From NCBI GenBank assembly GCA_964423865.1, contig CAYRGN010000006.1, positions 1 to 64,000 of the forward strand: a stretch of DNA of 64,000 bases. The letters are read 5' to 3'. Numbering within the stretch: position 1 is the first letter of the stretch; every line of letters begins with the position of its first letter. Source of the stretch: Leadbetterella sp964423865. Its GTDB lineage: Bacteria; Bacteroidota; Bacteroidia; Cytophagales; Spirosomataceae. This document shows positions 60,739 to 64,000 of the stretch, piece after piece. The notes under the pieces are model-generated. The model ran no database searches, was not told where the DNA came from, and saw only the letters and a program-made list of their open reading frames with translations. Both the position numbers and the translations under genes were made by a program.

Positions 60739-61532
60739 GATATTTCTACATTTTTGGCAGCCCCTGTGCGAATAATTCCTCTTTCCGAATTCCGGACAAA
60801 ATGGATGATTTCATCGCGTTCAGCCGTAGCAGGCAGTTCCAGCTCCGCTTTATCCAGCGCCTCCGAATTATTCAGGTTTGACAAATAGATAAACCGGTAG
60901 ATCTCCTGGATCGCGGCAATGACCTCCGAAGAGAAACCTCTTCTCCGTAAACCTATAGAGTTTACCCCCGCGTACGAAAGGGGCTCACGGGCCGCTTTGA
61001 TAAAGGGCGGCACGTCTTTCCGGATCAGGGAACCGCCCGAAATCATGGTATGGGAGCCGATATGCACAAACTGGCGGATGGCGCTGCTGCCTCCAATGAT
61101 GGCGTAGTCACCAATCTTTACATGGCCTGCAATCTGTACACTGTTCGCTATGACCACATTATTTCCGACCGCGCAGTCGTGGGCTACATGCACATACGCC
61201 ATGATGAGGCAGTTGGCGCCCACTACGGTCTTCAGACGGTCCGTAGTACCCCTGTTGATGGTAGCACATTCCCGAATTACGGTATTGTCCCCGATCTCTA
61301 CCGTAGTATACTCTCCGGCGAATTTCAGATCCTGAGGTTCGGCCGCGATGACCGCACCCGGGTATATCTTACAGTTTTTGCCTATCCTGGCGCCGGAAAA
61401 TATGGTCACGTTTGAACCTATCCATGTCCCCTCTCCTATCTCCACATCATTGTTAATGGTGGTAAACGGTTCTACCACCACATTTTTCGCGATTTTCGCG
61501 TTCGGATGAATAAATGCCAGAGGCTGATTCAT
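60735..61532 (-). CDS. lpxA: Acyl-ACP-UDP-N-acetylglucosamine O-acyltransferase
   Basis: This 265-residue left-handed beta-helix enzyme catalyses the first step of lipid A synthesis. Hexapeptide repeats begin at FIHPNAKIAKNVVVEPFTTI. The catalytic His lies in YVHVAHDCAVGNNVVIAN, and IGGSSAIRQFVHIG and FSSEVIAAIQEIYRFIYLS are typical. It lies 14 bp after lpxC/fabZ and overlaps the ATPase gene. Length and motifs are normal. Confidence 0.96.
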   Translation of the reverse strand: MNQPLAFIHPNAKIAKNVVVEPFTTINNDVEIGEGTWIGSNVTIFSGARIGKNCKIYPGAVIAAEPQDLKFAGEYTTVEIGDNTVIRECATINRGTTDRLKTVVGANCLIMAYVHVAHDCAVGNNVVIANSVQIAGHVKIGDYAIIGGSSAIRQFVHIGSHTMISGGSLIRKDVPPFIKAAREPLSYAGVNSIGLRRRGFSSEVIAAIQEIYRFIYLSNLNNSEALDKAELELPATAERDEIIHFVRNSERGIIRTGAAKNVEIS

Positions 61533-61546
61533 AAGTTATAACTTTT

Positions 61547-62935
61547 TCATTTTTTTACTAAACGTGCGGTCATGGCCACCGAACACACCAGTGCTTTCCC
61601 CACCCACGCTTCGCCTGTCATTTTCGCTACGCCCAGCCGAATCGGTGAAGACAGGGTACACCGAATTATTAACGTATCGCCGGGCACTACATTTTTATAG
61701 AACCGGCAATTTTCAATACCGACCAGATAAGGCCAGTACTGCTCGGGTTCACCGGTGGAGGTCAACACCAGCACACCGCCCGTCTGCGCTATGGCTTCTA
61801 CCTGCAATACCCCGGGCATCACCGGGTTTTCCGGAAAATGCCCTGTAAACTGGGGTTCGTTCATGGTCACATTCTTCACCCCCACTACCGTGGTACCGTC
61901 TAGAGAAATGATCTTGTCGACCAACTGAAAGGGATAACGATGAGGCAGTAACCGCGCGATATCCTGTACGGTAAATACGGGAGGCACGTTAGGGTCTACC
62001 GCAGGCGCCGCGGTTTCACTCGCGTCAATCTGCTTTTTAATCAGTTTCGCCAGTTCCACATTGGACTGGTGGCCCGGGCGCGCAGCCAGGATATGGGCTT
62101 TGAGAGGCCTTCCTACCAAGGCCAGGTCTCCCATCAGGTCCAGGAGTTTGTGCCGTGCGGGTTCATTCTGAAATTTCAGCGTCTCCGCGTTCAGGATTCC
62201 CGCCCGGGTACCTCCGGCTTCCAGCTTCCTGCCCAGGATACCCGACAGGTTATTCAGGGTTTCATCCGAAAGGACTTCTTCCGCAATCACCACTGCATTG
62301 TCCATATCGCCCCCTTTGATCAGCCCGTTCCGGAAAAGCGTTTCAATATCATGCACAAAAACAAACGTTCTGCACGGACTAATCTGGTCTTTATAGAGTT
62401 TCAGCTCATGCAGTTGGGCATGCTGACTGTGTACTACAGACGAATTAAAGTCTACCATCACCGTAAGCCGATAATCATTAAGAGGCAGGGCCGCAAGCTC
62501 AATGTTCTTCTCCGGGTTCTTGTAATGGATGGCTTCTCCTATTTCAAAGAAATTACGGATCGCGTTCTGTTCTACGGGACCGGCCGACTCTATCGCCTCT
62601 ACAAAAGGGGCGGAACTGCCGTCCAGAATCGGAATTTCGGATCCCTGTACTTCAATCAGGATATTATCGATCTCGCAACCTACTAACGCCGACAATACGT
62701 GCTCTACCGTACCTACTCTTCCCCCGTCTTTTTCCAGGACGGTACTCCTGCTGGTATCTGCCACATAATCTACCAATGCGGGAATCATGGGCTTATGCTC
62801 CAGGTCGGTTCTTTGAAATACAATACCCGAATTAATGGGCGCCGGTTTTAAGGTAATTTCCGTTAGCTCACCGGTATGTAACCCTTTTCCGGAAAGCGTA
62901 ACCGGAGAGGTGATGGTATGCTGCTTCAGATTCAT
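61547..62935 (-). CDS. lpxC/fabZ: Bifunctional LpxC deacetylase / FabZ dehydratase
   Basis: This 462-residue natural fusion is typical of Bacteroidota. Residues about 1-290 are UDP-3-O-acyl-GlcNAc deacetylase LpxC (ITSPVTLSGKGLHTGE, VGTVEHVLSALVG with a zinc His, ARHKLLDLMGDLALVG with zinc His/Asp). Residues about 315-462 are 3-hydroxyacyl-ACP dehydratase FabZ (IARLLPHRYPFQLVDKI with the catalytic His, and FTGHFPENPVMPGVLQVEA). It couples lipid A commitment to fatty-acid supply. It lies 5 bp after lpxD and 14 bp before lpxA. Confidence 0.96.
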   Translation of the reverse strand: MNLKQHTITSPVTLSGKGLHTGELTEITLKPAPINSGIVFQRTDLEHKPMIPALVDYVADTSRSTVLEKDGGRVGTVEHVLSALVGCEIDNILIEVQGSEIPILDGSSAPFVEAIESAGPVEQNAIRNFFEIGEAIHYKNPEKNIELAALPLNDYRLTVMVDFNSSVVHSQHAQLHELKLYKDQISPCRTFVFVHDIETLFRNGLIKGGDMDNAVVIAEEVLSDETLNNLSGILGRKLEAGGTRAGILNAETLKFQNEPARHKLLDLMGDLALVGRPLKAHILAARPGHQSNVELAKLIKKQIDASETAAPAVDPNVPPVFTVQDIARLLPHRYPFQLVDKIISLDGTTVVGVKNVTMNEPQFTGHFPENPVMPGVLQVEAIAQTGGVLVLTSTGEPEQYWPYLVGIENCRFYKNVVPGDTLIIRCTLSSPIRLGVAKMTGEAWVGKALVCSVAMTARLVKK

Positions 62936-62940
62936 TCAAA

Positions 62941-63924
62941 CTATTTCATTTTACTCAGGTTGATCATTAACCTGAGGTATTGTTTCAACGGGAGTAAGGG
63001 GTGCCCCGAAAACATTCCGCCGGGTTCTTCTATGCTCTTGGCCACCCCGCTTTTTGCACCGATACGGGTACCGTCGGCAATCCGGAGATGCCCCGCAAAG
63101 CCCACCTGACCCGCGATCATACAATTCTTACCGATTTTGGTGGAACCGGATACACCCGTCTGAGACGCGATCACCGTATTATCTCCAATCTCCACATTAT
63201 GCCCCACCTGTACCAGGTTATCCAGCTTGACCCCATTGCCAATGCGGGTGGAGCCCATGGTAGCCCGGTCTATCGTGGTATTAGCGCCTATGCTTACGCG
63301 ATCGCCCAGCACCACATTACCCAGTTGGGGAATATCCTGGTATACCCCGTTTTCATCCGGGGCAAACCCGAATCCTTCGGAACCGATCACCACACCGGGA
63401 TGCAGCACACAGTTACTGCCAATAACACAGTCTTCTATGATTTTTACCCCCGGGTGAATCACCGTATTGTTCCCGATCCGGACGCCGCGACCTATGTACG
63501 CCCCGCCGAATATGGTGACCTGGTCGCCTATTACCGTCTCTTCTCCCACATACACCAGGGCTTCTACATATACGCCCTCGCCTATGCGGGCCGTCTTATC
63601 AATTTCCGCCTTCGGACTCAGGCCTGTTTTCCTGATCTTTTTCATCTCCTGGTAAGCCGCCATGAGCTTACTTACGGAAAGGTAAGGATCTTTCACCCGA
63701 ATCAGGGCGGTTTTCACGGCATTTCTGGGAATGAATTCCCTGGATACTATTACGGCGCTGGATTTGGTGGAGTATATATAAGGTTCATATTTAATATTTG
63801 CCAGAAACGATATACTTCCCGGTTTCCCCTCTTCAATCTTGGCAAAATGGTCGATCAGAACATCTCCTTCCCCCTCTACTTCCCCTTCCAGAATCTCAGC
63901 TATCTGCTTGACAGAAAACTTCAT
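62941..63924 (-). CDS. lpxD: UDP-3-O-acylglucosamine N-acyltransferase
   Basis: This 327-residue enzyme has an N-terminal uridine-binding domain (about 1-100; MKFSVKQIAEILEGEVEG, SISFLANIKYEPYIYSTKSS). A long hexapeptide beta-helix follows with the catalytic-type His in DNLVQVGHNVEIGDNTVIA. A C-terminal helix (PLLPLKQYLRLMINLSKM) ends it. It is the first visible gene of the lpx operon. The 76 bp beyond its start, to the end of the window, hold no recognisable feature. Confidence 0.95.
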   Translation of the reverse strand: MKFSVKQIAEILEGEVEGEGDVLIDHFAKIEEGKPGSISFLANIKYEPYIYSTKSSAVIVSREFIPRNAVKTALIRVKDPYLSVSKLMAAYQEMKKIRKTGLSPKAEIDKTARIGEGVYVEALVYVGEETVIGDQVTIFGGAYIGRGVRIGNNTVIHPGVKIIEDCVIGSNCVLHPGVVIGSEGFGFAPDENGVYQDIPQLGNVVLGDRVSIGANTTIDRATMGSTRIGNGVKLDNLVQVGHNVEIGDNTVIASQTGVSGSTKIGKNCMIAGQVGFAGHLRIADGTRIGAKSGVAKSIEEPGGMFSGHPLLPLKQYLRLMINLSKMK

Positions 63925-64000
63925 TTAATCAATTAATAAGTTGTTTTCAGCTTTAGTCCGAAATATCCCGTAAATATACATCATTGGCATAACATAAGTA

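Noticed and set aside
1..64000. tRNA, rRNA or transposase genes
   Set aside because: I looked for T-loop-like GGTTCGAATC patterns, rRNA-like stretches and transposase motifs on both strands by eye and found none.

Overview
The window comes from a Bacteroidota chromosome, probably Cytophagales or a close relative. I infer this from the SusC/SusD outer-membrane pair, the LpxC-FabZ fusion in an lpxD-lpxC/fabZ-lpxA run, several families confined to this phylum (DUF4920, DUF5123-type, DUF4412), almost no Shine-Dalgarno signals, and TAnnTTTG-type -7 boxes before several genes. Base composition is close to 50% GC, with a clearly AT-rich island near 45.7-50.3 kb. I saw no rRNA, tRNA, CRISPR array, transposase or integrase.

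Region 1 (about 0.8-34.2 kb) is a pectin utilisation locus. Left-facing genes encode a GH105 unsaturated uronyl hydrolase, a GH43, a small NTF2-like protein, then uxaB, uxaA, uxaC, kdgK, eda and an ExuT-like transporter. Right-facing genes encode a PL10 pectate lyase, a CE8 pectin methylesterase, SusC, SusD and a DUF5123-type surface lipoprotein. After a 5 kb housekeeping or regulatory stretch (ornithine-cyclodeaminase family, isoprenylcysteine-type methyltransferase, cupin, coiled-coil protein, sensor kinase and regulator) come a CE12-GH28 fusion, kduI, kduD and a LacI-family regulator. Together these cover demethylation, cleavage, import, and both the saturated (uxaCBA) and unsaturated (kduID) routes into KDG, KDPG and pyruvate plus GAP. 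A shared palindrome, CGGNAACGTTNCCG, lies before the GH43 gene, between GH105 and the pectate lyase, and between kduD and lacI, so the LacI protein is the likely local regulator.

Region 2 (34.2-45.1 kb) is mixed: a PIN-domain toxin-antitoxin pair, a 131-bp inverted repeat, tryptophanase, a membrane-bound AraC regulator with two glucan-binding-like extracellular modules, an AlbA/Schlafen-type gene bracketed by a perfect 100-bp direct repeat, an M16 peptidase, and small secreted proteins, one of them frameshifted.

Region 3 (45.3-51.0 kb) is the most unusual part. An AT-rich left-facing trio encodes a HopA1-family protein, an APH-fold kinase with all catalytic motifs, and a 161-residue protein whose only cysteine lies in a Thr-containing C-terminal tail. 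It sits between a TPR sensor kinase and a NarL-type response regulator. A kinase plus HopA1 pair matches the phosphorylate-then-eliminate enzymes of thioamitide and class V lanthipeptide pathways, so this may be an undescribed two-component-controlled RiPP-like system in Bacteroidota.

Region 4 (51.2-64 kb) holds a decayed BrnT-like toxin with an intact antitoxin, glnS, a crotonase, a 39-residue membrane protein, rsgA, a MerR-like gene, dprA, uvrB, a DUF4920 protein, an ABC ATPase, lpxA, lpxC/fabZ and lpxD.
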